Of a DNA stretch of 64,000 nt, positions 23,738 through 38,200 are shown one piece after another. Under the pieces are notes generated by a model. That model was not told where the DNA came from, ran no database searches, and saw nothing but the letters and a program-made list of their open reading frames with translations. Within the stretch, counting starts at the first letter, position 1, and each line of letters opens with the position of its first letter. Position numbers and translations under genes: made by a program. This stretch comes from Hesseltinella vesiculosa (taxonomy: Eukaryota; Mucoromycota; Mucoromycetes; Mucorales; Cunninghamellaceae): the NCBI GenBank assembly GCA_002104935.1, contig MCGT01000043.1, forward strand, positions 140,213-204,212, read 5' to 3'.

Positions 23738-25163
23738 TTACTCAATGAGCTTGTTCTTGTTGTAAAATGAGCGGAGAGCTTCCGCTGTCCCAAACGATGA
23801 AAGTCTCTGTTTGTTATAATATCCTGGCGATGGAGTATACGCGTCGGATGGTCGGATTTTTGGGGTGAGAGCTACCATAAGAGTTGGCGGCCGTTCATTC
23901 ATAAATGTCGCCAAAGCCTGTAATGGCGTGGGTGTAGTTGTCACGTCTGCAGATGATAATGTCGAATCGGTAACAAGATAGCACGATTTGGCCCAAAAGT
24001 CACAAGAGATAATGGATCGCAACCACTGTTAAGCTTCCGTAGCTTCGAACTTGGACATGAGATTGGAAGGAGATACTTTGTCGATGCATAGAATCAACAC
24101 CACGGGGTATACGTCATATACCTCACTTACAAGTCATATCTCATATTACACACAGCCGCTATGATGGCCAGTGCCAACGCAAGGAAGCAGTCCAGCCTTG
24201 GTATATGCTGGTGTCGACTTTATGCATAACTGCATCTTCGTTGACAAGTCAATGGCCTAACCTTCTACTCTGCATCACATAGAAACAGAGCACGCCATAT
24301 ACATTTCTAGTATTTTCACAATACTGAATCAGCCGTCGCGTAAATGCTTCGTCCACTGTTGATTGAATTTCCACCAAAATGGGTGGCAGCGAATGCTGCT
24401 GAATGCCAAGTTGCGCTACATGCAATACATCACTGCTCTTCCCACCGTTCCAATTCGCAATCTGCGGTACAGTAAGTCCCAGACACAACGTTGGTAAGTT
24501 CATTGTGACCAAATCGATCATTGTTTTCGTTTTCATGATAGATTTGTTAAACTTGTCTTGCCCAGGCAAGTTGTAAAATGGTAACTTCTCTAGCAAATGA
24601 TTGTCGCTGACTATGAGATGCAAGAAAGCAAAGTAATTAACAAAACAATCAGAATTCTGGCAACTTCGAATTGAATTACTATCAGTTTCCTGGCTACTTG
24701 AGTACAACATGGCAATGGCGGACTCCAACAAAAGGGGAGCTGTGGCAGAAGTTTTCAAAAGCTCCATGATGTGTGGCCGGGTTGGTGAAACTGCAAGAAA
24801 AAACAAACATGAATAGCTTAGTCTTTTTTTTATTGTCATACCTACTAATGAACAATTTGCTTTCCTCATCTGCAGAAGAGGCTGTTTGGTCTGGAAGAAT
24901 AAGGAAACAAAAAAGCAAGTTAAACGACACGACATGCGTTGAATAGCATTACCAGATTCAGGTACATGGTCTGGAGAGGGAGGGCACCGTCGATACTTCC
25001 AAGGTCGTATCTCGGCTGTGTCCAAGCTAACGGCTACAGCGCAGTCGTCCTCACAATTATTGATGCACACAGGCACAAGATTGGCATCCTCGAGACGTTT
25101 TTTGGCAAATGCCTTGTTTTCTGGTGGTGGACTCAGCGAATATATGGCGCAACTTGCAACACC
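23738..25163 (-). pseudogene. Element-associated PD-(D/E)XK-like protein gene, apparently decayed
   Basis: Coding segments on the minus strand: 25163-24953, 24890-24846 and 24790-24249 splice in frame (PESDQTASS..., FI-ISPTRPHIMELLK). The middle contains SSDVLHVAQLG, PPILVEIQSTVDEAF, RRLIQYCENT. The Asp ... ILVEIQ spacing resembles PD-(D/E)XK nuclease-fold proteins that are multicopy in Mucoromycota; this is from memory and tentative. That frame stops at 24249. Further downstream, 24130-24060 reads YDVYPVVLILCIDKVSPSNL and 24022-23738 reads FWAKSCYLVTDSTL, as expected for the C-terminal half of the same family, but an in-frame TAA lies between them. Either an unusual intron set or nonsense decay explains this. 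The 5' end upstream of 25163 is not resolved. A partial inverted copy lies at 25758-25930. Confidence 0.5.
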
Positions 25164-26064
25164 CTGAGAAAATATTACAGCCAAAAAAAAAAAAAAAAAA
25201 AAAAAAGTGGAGAAGCATCCCGTCACGTCGTTGGCATTTATCATGAGAGTGCCCACTTTATCAAAAAAAAAAAAAGCCGGCGGAGAAAAGAAGGTCGACG
25301 CTTATGCCCAATGAGAGACGTGTTGATGACTGGGGGGGGGGTTGCATTCAACAGTACCGTCTGTACCTGTGAAAAAGAGACATTTTGAATAAAGGAGACA
25401 GAAGAAGATTGTCTTTCATTCTAATAAAGAGGGAGGCGGCTGTACCAAACGTACCAAACGTAGCGGATCAAACGTGTCGTATCTTAGAGCCTGGCATCAC
25501 AAAAAAAAAAAAAAAAGGACAAAATCAACCCCTGGGAGAACACGCCAAACATGCTCTACAACATACCAAATAATAAACTTTTCAATGCATGATAGATCTT
25601 CACAACTCAATTCTCACGTATTTTTCCACCTGTCCCTTTTATGCTTCTCTACAACATTCATATTCATTGGCCAGCACTTCTTTCAACACAAACGGCGCTT
25701 TTTATTCTTTTATCTCGTGATTTCCGCCATCGTTGATGAGCCAAGTCACACAGTCTCTCTGCAGATGAGGAAAGCAATTTGTTCATTAGTAGGTATGACA
25801 ATAAAAAAAAGACTAAGCTATTCATGTTTGGCTTTTCTTGCAGTTCCACCATCCTGGTCACACATCATTGAGCTTTTGAAACTTCTGTCACAGTTCCCCT
25901 TTTGTTGGAGTCCACCGTTGCCATGTTGTAATCTTTGTCTTCGCACACTGACATGGTTTTTGGAGACTGTCACAACACAGTAATCATACAAATGAAAGCC
26001 ATTTTTTTTTATTTCATGCAATATGCGCTGATGGGTGGGGATCAAAAAAATAAGAGGCGATAAA
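25164..26064. other. Spacer with homopolymers and an inverted gene fragment
   Basis: Contains A-runs at 25183-25206, 25263-25275 and 25501-25516, a G-run at 25331-25340, and the inverted partial duplicate at 25758-25930. No complete gene is seen. A candidate first exon for the neighbouring minus-strand gene (start near 25384) could not be confirmed. Confidence 0.5.
25758..25930 (+). pseudogene. Truncated inverted duplicate of the PD-(D/E)XK-like gene
   Basis: The plus strand here closely matches the minus strand at about 24700-24880, across an exon, a complete intron and part of the next exon (MRKA.CSLVGMTIKKRLSYSC, then the SH/PHI.ELLK segment). Because the intron is present, this arose by DNA duplication, not from a spliced transcript. 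Both ends are truncated, and it has extra substitutions and indels (for example ELLKLL versus ELLKTS). Confidence 0.8.
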
Positions 26065-27439
26065 TTAGGAGGCGGATCCTTTAGCAGTAGGGTCCTGGCT
26101 GGCATATTCGACACGGTCAGCCTTGGTTTTGAGGGAGGGGGGCGCAGGAATGGTCATCTTGGTGGCGTCGGTAGGCGCCTGTGGTTGTTCTGGTCGTGGT
26201 CCCTTGGGCTTGGGTTTGCCCCACACCACCTTGAGTTGCTTCTCCTTGACGGTCAGGCCAATTTCAGAAATCTTCTCGGCTGCCAGTTCAGCAGAGGCTC
26301 GGCTGCCATAGTTGATAAAGGCACACTTGGACTTTTGAATCAAAATGATCGATGTGACTTCGCCAAACGCGTAAAAAAAGCCACTATGAAAGGGAAGGAG
26401 TGAGTCAAGCAGCTTGTGGATCGTCCTGCACAGCTTACTTGAGATCTTCCTTGGTAATTGCATCAATCAACCCTGTCACAAAGAGTGTTGTCTTTTAAAA
26501 AAAAGAGGAGATGATTAAATTGATAAACACCCGGGAAACCTGGCCTTTCCATTTCCCATTCACTCTGCCGACGTACCACTGACTTGTCTTCTGGAGGGGT
26601 GAGTCCTGGGCGGAAATCTTTGACCTTATTAAGCATTTTCTTGGCGACAGGATCGTTGATGCCACGATACCGATCACGGATATTTTGTTTGGCGAGATCT
26701 TTGTCCGTGCTAGGTATTTCGTGACGGTAGGGACATGAAGCGCCTCGTTTACATTCGCCACGGACAAAGAAGGAGCAGATGTGTGCCCGGTTGCGTTGGT
26801 AGTTGGGTTCTCGTCGTGACAGTTGCTGCAGGATATCTTGGTTGCCCACGTGGTCGTAGGCCGAGTTGCCTGTGTTTGGGTCGATCAACCCACTCTCTAC
26901 CTACACACGAACAACAAGAGAGTGAGAAAAAGGCAAAGGGGAATGAGTAGATTTTACCTGGTGGGCCATATTCTGGGCATGGAATTGACGATTGATATCT
27001 GTGGTGGGGGCATCGGGTTTGATGCCGAGAGCCTGGTCACGGACCTGGACAGGAAGGCCTAGAAAAGATCAAAAGATCAAGAGTGAGCTTAGCTGCATCT
27101 TCCACCGTGCGGCTTTACCATATTGTAAATCGAGAATGCAGGTTTGGCAGACGTTCTTAATCTTGGCACAGTTTTGGCAGATTTCGGTTTTTTTGAATCG
27201 CATGGCGGATCCAGGTTGCCATCGAAAGACGGTGAATGGGCGCTGGCATGTTTTGCATTCTTTACCATAGGGAACTTTGCTCATTCGAACATAAGGATTG
27301 TCGCCCAGGCAAGTCTCGCAGACAATAGGGAATTCCTGAATGGTAATGTAGGTTAATGGAGGTCTATGCCCTGGCTTCTTGGGTGGCTTACAGCATCTTC
27401 CCACCCTTGTTTGTTGATATCTGCTTTTGTTAAACTCAT
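26065..27439 (-). CDS. RBM22: Pre-mRNA-splicing factor RBM22/SLT11 (Ecm2)
   Basis: Six exons: 27439-27392, 27335-27119, 27058-26958, 26900-26577, 26491-26439, 26383-26065; 353 residues (yeast Ecm2 is 364, human RBM22 is 420). The N-terminal zinc-binding region has paired cysteines ([40 protein letters not shown]). A CCCH finger follows ([19 protein letters not shown]), then an RRM (TTLFVTGL ... [14 protein letters not shown]). The C-tail is Pro/Lys-rich. The family sits near the catalytic centre of the spliceosome, contacting U6 and the intron. It is divergent from MCM4 with 229 bp between start codons. Confidence 0.95.
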
Positions 27440-27668
27440 TAGCTAGATAGGCAACCGATGACAAAAATCAAAAGAGGAATGACGAAAAAGAAAAAAAAAA
27501 AGGTTGTTGCAAAAGCTGGAGAGAAACGGTCACTGCCGATGGATGGTGATTGGCTGGATTCTATCCCGCATCTGAACGCGCAAAAGAAGAAAACAAATTT
27601 TTCGTGTGCCGATGTTTTTTTTTTCTCCCTTTCCTTGTCCTGTTTTTTTTTGGAAGCGTTTGTGATCT
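27440..27668. promoter_or_regulatory. Divergent promoter region of RBM22 and MCM4
   Basis: 229 bp separate the start codons of two essential divergently transcribed genes, so both promoters must lie here or overlap the 5' UTRs. It has a poly(A) run at about 27487-27499 and T-runs near 27615-27625 and 27640-27650. No specific factor site is claimed. Confidence 0.55.
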
Positions 27669-30954
<3,286 letters not shown>

Positions 30955-31797
30955 AAATACGTCTGTCTTCATTCTACACATGCCACTCCATACCCTTTCT
31001 GCACAAATCAACATTCATTTTTCTCTGTCTCTCTGTCCCTATCAGTTGCCTCTCCCCCTCTCTTTTTTTATTGTTCTATTATTGCTATTATTTTATTTTG
31101 TACGGATAATAAAAAAATGCCACCTTTTTCATGGATCAACATGCTATCGATGGAACGGAGGAGCTTGAAAATTAAGCTCTGACATGTGCAAGTGTTGCAC
31201 GGAGATCCAACGGTTGGATCCCTCGGGATGGCCCATTATCATTGCCAAAAACCGTAATTAAAATGATAAGCGATGGGCTGATCATGTGAGGTTTTTTTTT
31301 ATGTTCCATCCATTGACCCTTTCATGTTCCTCCAGCCTTTTTTTTTTTTTTTTTTACTTACTTTCCTCCTTTGCCCCAGCCTGATTTTCATATGCCATGT
31401 TTCCAATCAACAGTTCACGACCTTTCGAAATTAAACTATATTTCGATATGTTGTTTGATGATGTTGCCTATGAAAAATGGCCAGGTGCAAAATCCATGCA
31501 AAAAAGAATGAGACGAGCCAATGACTATCAGCGAATTTGCCCGAAAATGGTTGGATGATAAGCTTGGCGTGCCAATGAAAGATGTTCAAAGTTTGTGTAA
31601 TCAACAAAGGCTCTTTCTCCCCTCAAGACGCAAGAGAGATCGCTGATCACTCTCTGTCCCGTTGGAATAGACAATTTCGGAACGACAAAAATAACCAACA
31701 TAAAAAAAAAATGAGGCATCCGTTTTCCTTTTTCACCGCTCTTGAGCTTTCTTTTTTCTTTTTCTTATTTCCCTTTCAAACTTATAAACCCTCCAGC
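30955..31797. other. MCM4 3' region and GATA-factor upstream region
   Basis: No gene is recognised. A polyadenylation-like AATAAA stretch lies near 31106-31115. Two TGATAAG sequences (31264-31270 and 31557-31563) fit the HGATAR site bound by AreA-type factors and lie 534 and 241 bp upstream of the GATA-factor start. Poly(T) lies at about 31338-31355. Confidence 0.5.
31264..31270 (+). promoter_or_regulatory. Putative GATA-factor binding site
   Basis: TGATAAG matches the HGATAR consensus of fungal nitrogen GATA regulators. A second copy is at 31557-31563. The sites suggest autoregulation of the downstream GATA gene, but a 6-bp consensus occurs often by chance in AT-rich DNA. Confidence 0.3.
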
Positions 31798-33713
31798 ATG
31801 CCTTCCAAGGCTGAAATTGCAGATAAACTACTCTCCACTACCCTCTTCCCTGACAAGAGCAAAACCGACGAAATCACTGTCACCGATGATCCTCTGTCGA
31901 CCCAGGTTTGGCGTATGTACACCAAAGCCAAAGACGCCCTACCCAACGGATCCCGCTTGGAAAACCTCACATGGCGTATGATGGCCATGACCTTGAAGAA
32001 CAAGGACGACGACGACTCCCCAGCCTCTCCAGCTGTCGACCAAGACCTTCAGCCTGATCCTCCCCTTGCTGACGACACCACGTCTCTCCTGTCGTCCTCT
32101 GCCCCTCCTTACATGATGGACTTTCTCTCTGATCGTATGGAACAAGAGCGAAAAAATGTCCTCGTCTCAGGCAGTTCCCGTGCTGACAACTTGCGTGATC
32201 CAAGGCTGACTGTAAGTTATAAACGTGATTTCCTGAGAGTTACTAATCACTTTTACTTTATCATCAGCCTATCAAACGCCGGGCTGAATCACCCGTCAGG
32301 ATTTACAGACCCAGCACCAACAGCATCACTATTCCTCAACAGCATGATGAAATTCACCGCTTGGGCAGAGACGACGTCGACGAGTATGCCCAGTCACCCT
32401 GCGCCTCACCACTGATGTCTCCCCAACCTCCTTTCGTCAGCCAATCGGTGCCCCGCGCTTATCCTACCTACCCATTGCTCCAGCACCAACCTTACCACCC
32501 TTCCGTCTCCTCCGATCAAGCCACAAGCTCCTCCTACTTTAACCAAAACACACCTACCAGCACCTCACCTCCCTCCGTTCATCCTGGCGGCCTCTCCTTT
32601 GAACAGCTCTTGATCATGTATGCCAATAACCCAGCCTCCACCTCGCTTTCCCCAACCACCCCAGCTCCCTCCGCCACCTTTGCCTATTCTTCGATGCCAT
32701 CGCCCATCACTGCCACCAACCAGCGGTCTCCTTACTCGACCTACTCTCTCTCTGGCACTTATCCTGCACCCACACCCTATCCGTCCGAGCTCGCACCTGG
32801 GAGCGATGCCTCTCCCACACCCACAGCTTCTTTGGCTATCAAGCCCACGTCTACCTCTTCCACGTCCAGTAAGACCCAGTGCTCCAACTGCCAAACCTCC
32901 ACCACCCCTCTTTGGCGTCGAGACTCTCACGGTCAGCCTCTCTGTAACGCCTGTGGGCTCTTTTTGAAATTGCACGGCGTCGTCCGACCCCTGAGCATGA
33001 AAACAGACGTGATCAAAAAGCGAAACCGAGCAAACACGGCTGGGAAAAAAGCAAAACAAGCCGCCTCTTCCAGCATACCCACCTCACTCCCAATATCAAC
33101 CAGCAAACCCCAAGACGACTGCTTCACAGCTACCACCACCTCACATCATCAACGCCATCATAGCATCAGCACCGCCAGCTCCTTACACATCATTCAATCC
33201 GATCCAGCTCTCACTAGCAAACGCCAGCGTCGCTCCACCATGATCATGCCTATCGTCCCAACGCCTGCACCTTCCTCCTCCTCGTCTGCTTTTCCTCTCT
33301 ACTCTTCCTCTCTGCCTGATGCCTCCTACGCTCTGTCCACATCGCCTGCCTCACACTCGCCCACCGATGTGTTTCCATCGACCTCTCACCCTGTGTCCTC
33401 GCCTTTGACCAGCCCTTGGCCTGCCTCCTTTACAGCCCCGCCTCTATCGACCTCGGCCACACACAGCATGGCTTCATCTACCGCCTCCACCCCGCCAGCC
33501 ACCCTTTCCTCGGGCCATCCAACGAATGATGTGTATAGTGCGCTCGAGTCTATCGGGGTCCAGCTGAGCCAACTACCGCCCGAGCTTTTGCCGCTGATTG
33601 TGTCTGCCGCCAACTACCATGCTGCCAACAAACTACCGTCCGGTTCCCTGCCGCCCAGCACCGATCCCGACGTCATCTCCCTTTTGAACCATCTCTTCCC
33701 CTCTGCTGTCTAG
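31798..33713 (+). CDS. AreA/NIT2-like GATA transcription factor
   Basis: Two exons, 31798-32211 and 32268-33713, give 619 residues. An N-terminal conserved segment ([20 protein letters not shown], then [10 protein letters not shown]) matches the GATA-N/DUF1752 domain of fungal nitrogen regulators. A single type IV zinc finger lies near residue 342 with C-x2-C-x17-C-x2-C spacing (CSNC ... CNAC), followed by the basic [22 protein letters not shown] region (read in two halves). The rest is Ser/Thr/Pro-rich. Such factors activate genes for secondary nitrogen sources. The 3' half, from about 33034, is duplicated at 38698-39310. The first in-frame ATG before the conserved N-terminus was chosen. Confidence 0.93.
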
Positions 33714-34689
33714 CCCATCTCTCTCTGTACATGCTGTTCTCCTAAACTTACTTTTTTTCTATGCTTAAATGATTCCCTGCCCCTCGGAGCTCTTTTTTTA
33801 TTTTACTAAAAAAAAAAATCGGTTACCTATTGCCCTTTGAATTTCATTGGACGACCTGGATGAGAGCAGAGTGGCATTGCCTCCCATTGGAATTGAGAGT
33901 GTGGCCTTTGCCATCAGCTTGATCCATGCTTGTCAACGGCTTTCGATTCATAACCGAGTATCTGGGGGGGGGGGGTTCCAAAGACAGTGGGGCCAGCAGA
34001 AAGAGGGCACAAGACTTCAAACAATTCAAGGGGCCAGCTGAAGAAAAATCCCTGCACACCACATTCTCCTTCACACCCTCTTGAAGTTCCCTGTCTTTCA
34101 TTTTTCACCTAGGATTTGGGGAGGCAGTGGGAATATTAAAAAAAAAAAGACAATGGTTGCCAAAGAGAGTAAGCCGGAAGTAGCAGGAGTCCCCGATAAT
34201 CTCGCTTGACCAAGTCACGAGCAACACCCTGGAAATCACAGAGTTGGTGGATCAGGGCTCCCTGTCCGTTGCATTGAAGTACAGTATCCATAGACTTGCC
34301 AAAAATGGCAAGGCTGAAGCTCGGCGGAGCTGGCATCATCGTTCCAGAAACATGGCAAATGATCGGTCACTCAGCACTGAAGAACCTCCAGCTTGCTGCA
34401 TTTTTTTTTCTTATTGCGTTGGTCATTGGCAGGCAGGACGAATCTTTAGTGAATCAAAGGAGCAGTGGGAATGAACGGGTGGGGAATGTCAGGGAAAGGT
34501 TATGATGTGCAAAAAAAAAAAAAAAAAAAAGAGCCAATGCATTTGCCAAGAATATTAGGGAATATTGAATAGGTGTGAATGTCATGGCAAGCGTGGAAAT
34601 GAGTGAGAGGGGTATGTCAGGGCGGGGTTACAATATGCATAAAAGTAGGGAAAAAGATCAATTCAATTGTCAAGAGCGTTAAAGGCTTG
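33714..34689. other. Spacer inside duplication copy A
   Basis: No gene is recognised. It includes a G-run at 33964-33973, an A-run at 34511-34530, and stretches resembling copy B around 39480-39665 and 40977-41075. Small open frames are inconsistent between copies, which argues against coding. Confidence 0.55.
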
Positions 34690-36433
34690 TTAAATGGCAT
34701 GCAAAACAGACTTGTTCGCGTGGCAGATGGAGGAGGACAAGGCGGCAGCAAGAGGTTGCAAAAGGCGGTTGAGATCCATATTTCCCAAGATTGGTATGGC
34801 GTCTTCAACGGCCATCAGATCTTAAAATAAATAATGAGTATGGTGAATTGACAGACTTTGTTTTCTTTACCAAGAATAGGCTGGATTTTGTCTTTTGCGG
34901 AGGAGTCTTCCCATGCCTTTTGAACAGTGGATTTCTTGAGCTGGGCATCTTTCCCGTGCATGAGGACACAGTGTGCAATGTGGCTGAAGATGTACGCCAC
35001 TGGATTCTTCCCTTTGTCATAGTCAGCTAAGGTGAACACAGTGTATGGGTTGCATTGGTGCGAAGATGTGATGGGACCAAAAGCACGTACCAAAAATTAG
35101 GTGGTAGGATTGGCGAAATGGGTGCGGACCTGTCGTAGCTGGTTGGCATAGTCGTGGGGGTATATGCTAGCAGATTTCTTGTTCATGATGTCCAGCGCCA
35201 AGGTTACACACTCCTTGTCCAAGAAGATCCTCGTTCCTCTCGATTCGTCCGCCGTTCCTAGGGTAATGTCCGATGTTGGGCCAACAGAGGGTGGCACAGT
35301 GCAATCGACGCGGATGGAGGATGTGATCAGAGCGTTCAACGTGAGCGTGCCAATCACCAGCTTTGGCCCTTCATTATGGATGGTTGTCGGCCAAACATTC
35401 TTGTAACGTGCAAACGATGGAGGCAAGGAGGTGATGGTGATGGCGTGCTTCAGGTTACCAAACGGTTCACGGTGGATATCAACATGCTTTTTACGTCCAT
35501 ACACTTCCACCGTGTTCACCATGATTGCCTTCTTCGAAGGGAGTCGCAGGATGCAACCAGCCAGCAGCTGGGCTGCAACATGCTTCATGTGAGGGTGCAG
35601 GCTCCAGTCATAGTTCAACGGTTCGCAATGATCATTGGTAAGCTCGATAAAGGATCTTGTATTCAGCAGGCGCCGGTAGGGTGATGTAGACAATACGCTA
35701 CAGAGGAACGTGGGAGGAGGAGGAGAGCAGTTGGAGCAGGCCATGTTCACATCTTGATCAATATCAAAAAATGCTCGCTTCGTCGGTAATATTGGGCTGA
35801 TTGTTGGCGACCGGGAGATGAGGTCCTCGATGACAGTCGTATGGGCAAGGGCATTGTGTTCGTTCCCATCGGCGTCTAGCAGGGCAAAGGGCATCAGATC
35901 CATAGCTTCGACTAGGGCCAGTGTTTTGGTTTTTTCTTTATCAGTTTTGGCCATAACATTACACGCGTGCAAAATAGCATCTTTGCAGTCGTGTTGAAGA
36001 GGCTGTTTGAGCACTGACAAAAGTTCCGGTTGCTGAAGTAAAGATGATGGGGCATACACTGTTGAGGTGATTGGCACAAGATTGTCCAAAAGGATTTCTT
36101 CGTCCGAACTTGAATCTTCTTCATCGAATGCCTCCTGGCTGGTTGACGGATCATATGTTCGTTCTATCGATGGATAACGAGTTTGAATCTGAGGTCAAGT
36201 GATTTCATTTTACCTTTTTTATGGTTTTCCAAATGCATAGACAATTCTTCCAAGTCATCAAAAGCGGCCAAACAGCAACAGCAGCGAAACTCGCCACTTG
36301 ATTTGTCGTGTTTTTTGTGAGGGCGGCCTTGAATAGATGATTTGAGAAGAACATCGTGTTTCTTCAGATGCTGTCTCATTCCCTTTCGACTATCTGAATC
36401 AAATTCACAAATATGGCAACGAAACATCAACAT
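34690..36433 (-). CDS. Two-finger C2H2 protein of unknown function (copy A)
   Basis: Exon 1 (36433-36214) encodes two C2H2 fingers: FRCHICEFDSDSRKGMRQHL with a following KKH, and CCCCLAAFDDLEELSMHLEN with a following H. A 50-nt intron joins it in frame to exon 2 (36163-35097), an acidic start (DEEDSSSDEE) and a long unrecognised region with conserved-looking blocks (LPPSFARYKNVWPTT, PKLVIGTLTLNALITSS). That frame ends at 35097, giving 428 residues. Two further segments with good splice sites, 35026-34871 (DYDKGKNPVAYIFSHIAHC) and 34820-34690 (DLMAVEDAIPILGNMDLNRL), look like the true C-terminus, but their phase does not fit the end of exon 2. Either a frameshift or a missed splice site lies near 35100. 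I do not recognise the family. Confidence 0.6.
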
Positions 36434-36597
36434 TGGATAGAGAGAAAACGTGTGAAAAAAAAAAAGTTGAGAAGGAAAGAAGGAACGAACTTTGTCCGCT
36501 TCAGCTCTTTATTTTTTACTCTTGGTCATAGAAAAAAAAAAAAAGTGGTTGCACACAATCAAAACGAAGAAGCAGGTGAGATGGACAAAGAGATGAA

Positions 36598-37165
36598 ATG
36601 TGGGGAGAGAGAGAGCTAGGGCTTATTGTTCGTTTTGTTTCTTCGGTGTCGTCTTCGACAGGCACATCCTAGCCAAAATCTTCAACAGGAACAGAATAGA
36701 CACGGAGGATGGGGCGGTTGGGGATCCTTCATCAAAACATAACGATCTTCAGGCAATTGGCGACACATGTCGATGACGGCCATGACGACACCCCAGCCTT
36801 GGCAGTGGACAAGTTCATTTGTGTGGCAAAGTCTTGGGGTTTGTAGGCTTGGGTACCGAGGACGACGTGGCGGCTGTTGTCCTTGGGATGGGCACGGGCA
36901 ACGTAACCCAATTCAGTTGAGTGGCGCCAGCCAACAGAGCTTGCAGAGCCCAGCGGGCCAGCTTCGCGGCGTTGTTATCGACGACAGCACCACGTTGCGA
37001 GTCAAGGCTCATCTCCCAGGACATGGCACCACCAGCAACTTGGGAATTAGCTTCCAATTCATTGAGAGCACACGCAGCTACCAAGATGTCTTCCTTGTTG
37101 GTTACCTTGATAGGAGCATCGATTCGTTTCGGACATGCAAGTGCACGGCGGAGGCTTTGTCTTGA
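36598..37165 (-). pseudogene. Truncated, frameshifted eIF3d 3' fragment (copy A)
   Basis: The minus strand matches the last third of the intact eIF3d gene (43651-44215). Recognisable pieces are [41 protein letters not shown] and VYSVP-type C-terminal sequence. It has several frame breaks (for example at the [12 protein letters not shown] stretch, where the intact gene reads [10 protein letters not shown]) and lacks everything upstream. It ends abruptly where the minisatellite begins. It cannot encode a working subunit. Confidence 0.85.
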
Positions 37166-38200
37166 GGCCCTTTTTTTTTCAACATTTTCAGAAAATGCCC
37201 ACTTTTCATGCTGATGTTCACATTAAAACCAAGTTTTTAAGCTGATTCACAAAAATTTTCACCTCTGCTGATGTCCACTTTGTGTCTTGCTTTTCAAGCT
37301 GATGTCAACGTTTTGTCCATTTTTTTCCGGTTTGGAGCCACTTTTTTTTGCCCGTAATGTGGGTAAAAAAGTGGAAAAGTGGGTAAAAAAAGTGGTTACT
37401 GGCTTGAAAAGTGGATCACGGCTTGAAAAGTGGATCACGGCTTGAAAAGTGGGTAAAAAAGTGGATCAGCAGCACCTTTGTGCGACCCCACTCCCTGCGC
37501 CAACCTGGCCGCTGTTGAATCTTTTGGAATTCCAAATCGAGATTGGCCATTCGCTTGAAAAGTGGATATTGGCTTGAAAAGTGGGTAAAAAAGTGGTTAC
37601 GACTTGAAAGTGGGTAAAAAAGTGGATCCTGCCTTGAAAAGTGGATTAAAAGTGGACCCTGGCTTGAAAAGTGGGTAAAAAAGTGGTTTTGGCTTGAAAA
37701 GTGGGTAAAAAAGTGGATATTGGCCTGAAAAGTGGATAAAAAAGTGGATATTGGCTTGAAAAGTGGGTAAAAAAGTGGATCACGACTTGAAAAGTGGGTA
37801 AAAAAAGTGGTTACGACTTGAAAGTGGGTAAAAAAGTGGATCCTGCCTTGAAAAGTGGATAAAAAGTGGATCCTGGCTTGAAAAGTGAGTAAAAAAAGTG
37901 GTTGTTGGCTTGAAAAGTGGATAAAAAAGTGGATTTGGCTTGAAAAGTGGTAAAAAGTGGATCCTGGCTTGAAAAGTGGGTAAAAAAGTGGTTACGACTT
38001 GAAAGTGGGTAAAAAAGTGGATCCTGCCTTGAAAAGTGGATAAAAAGTGGATCACGACTTGAAAAGTGGGTAAAAAAAGTGGTTACGACTTGAAAGTGGG
38101 TAAAAAAGTGGATCCTGCCTTGAAAAGTGGGTAAAAAAGTGGATTTGGCCTGAAAAGTGGGTAAAAAAGTGGATATTGGCTTGAAAAGTGGGTAAAAAAG
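37166..38200. repeat. Minisatellite 1 (AAAAGTGG core, ~30-bp units)
   Basis: Degenerate tandem units follow the pattern GCTTGAAAAGTGGRTAAAAAAGTGG plus a short variable WTnnTG joint. They are clearest from about 37360 and often arranged as higher-order pairs (ATCCTGCCTTGAAAAGTGG versus TTACGACTTGAAAGTGGG). The array sits at the junction between the broken eIF3d end and the broken GATA end. Long open frames through it are a product of the repeat. Confidence 0.9.

Larger units (their letters stand above)
33034..37165. repeat. Segmental duplication, copy A
   Basis: This block is collinear with 38698-44215 (copy B). It contains the 3' half of the GATA gene, its downstream spacer, the two-finger C2H2 gene, and a broken 3' part of eIF3d. 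Identity is near-perfect in the GATA tail and much of the C2H2 gene exon 2, and lower elsewhere. Copy A has the complete GATA gene; copy B has the complete eIF3d gene. This is the pattern left by a tandem duplication of a GATA-C2H2-eIF3d block with breakpoints inside both outer genes. Confidence 0.85.

Noticed and set aside
36815..37084. The eIF3d-like frame in copy A as a functional paralogue
   Set aside because: It lacks the N-terminal two thirds, contains several frame breaks and ends in a minisatellite.
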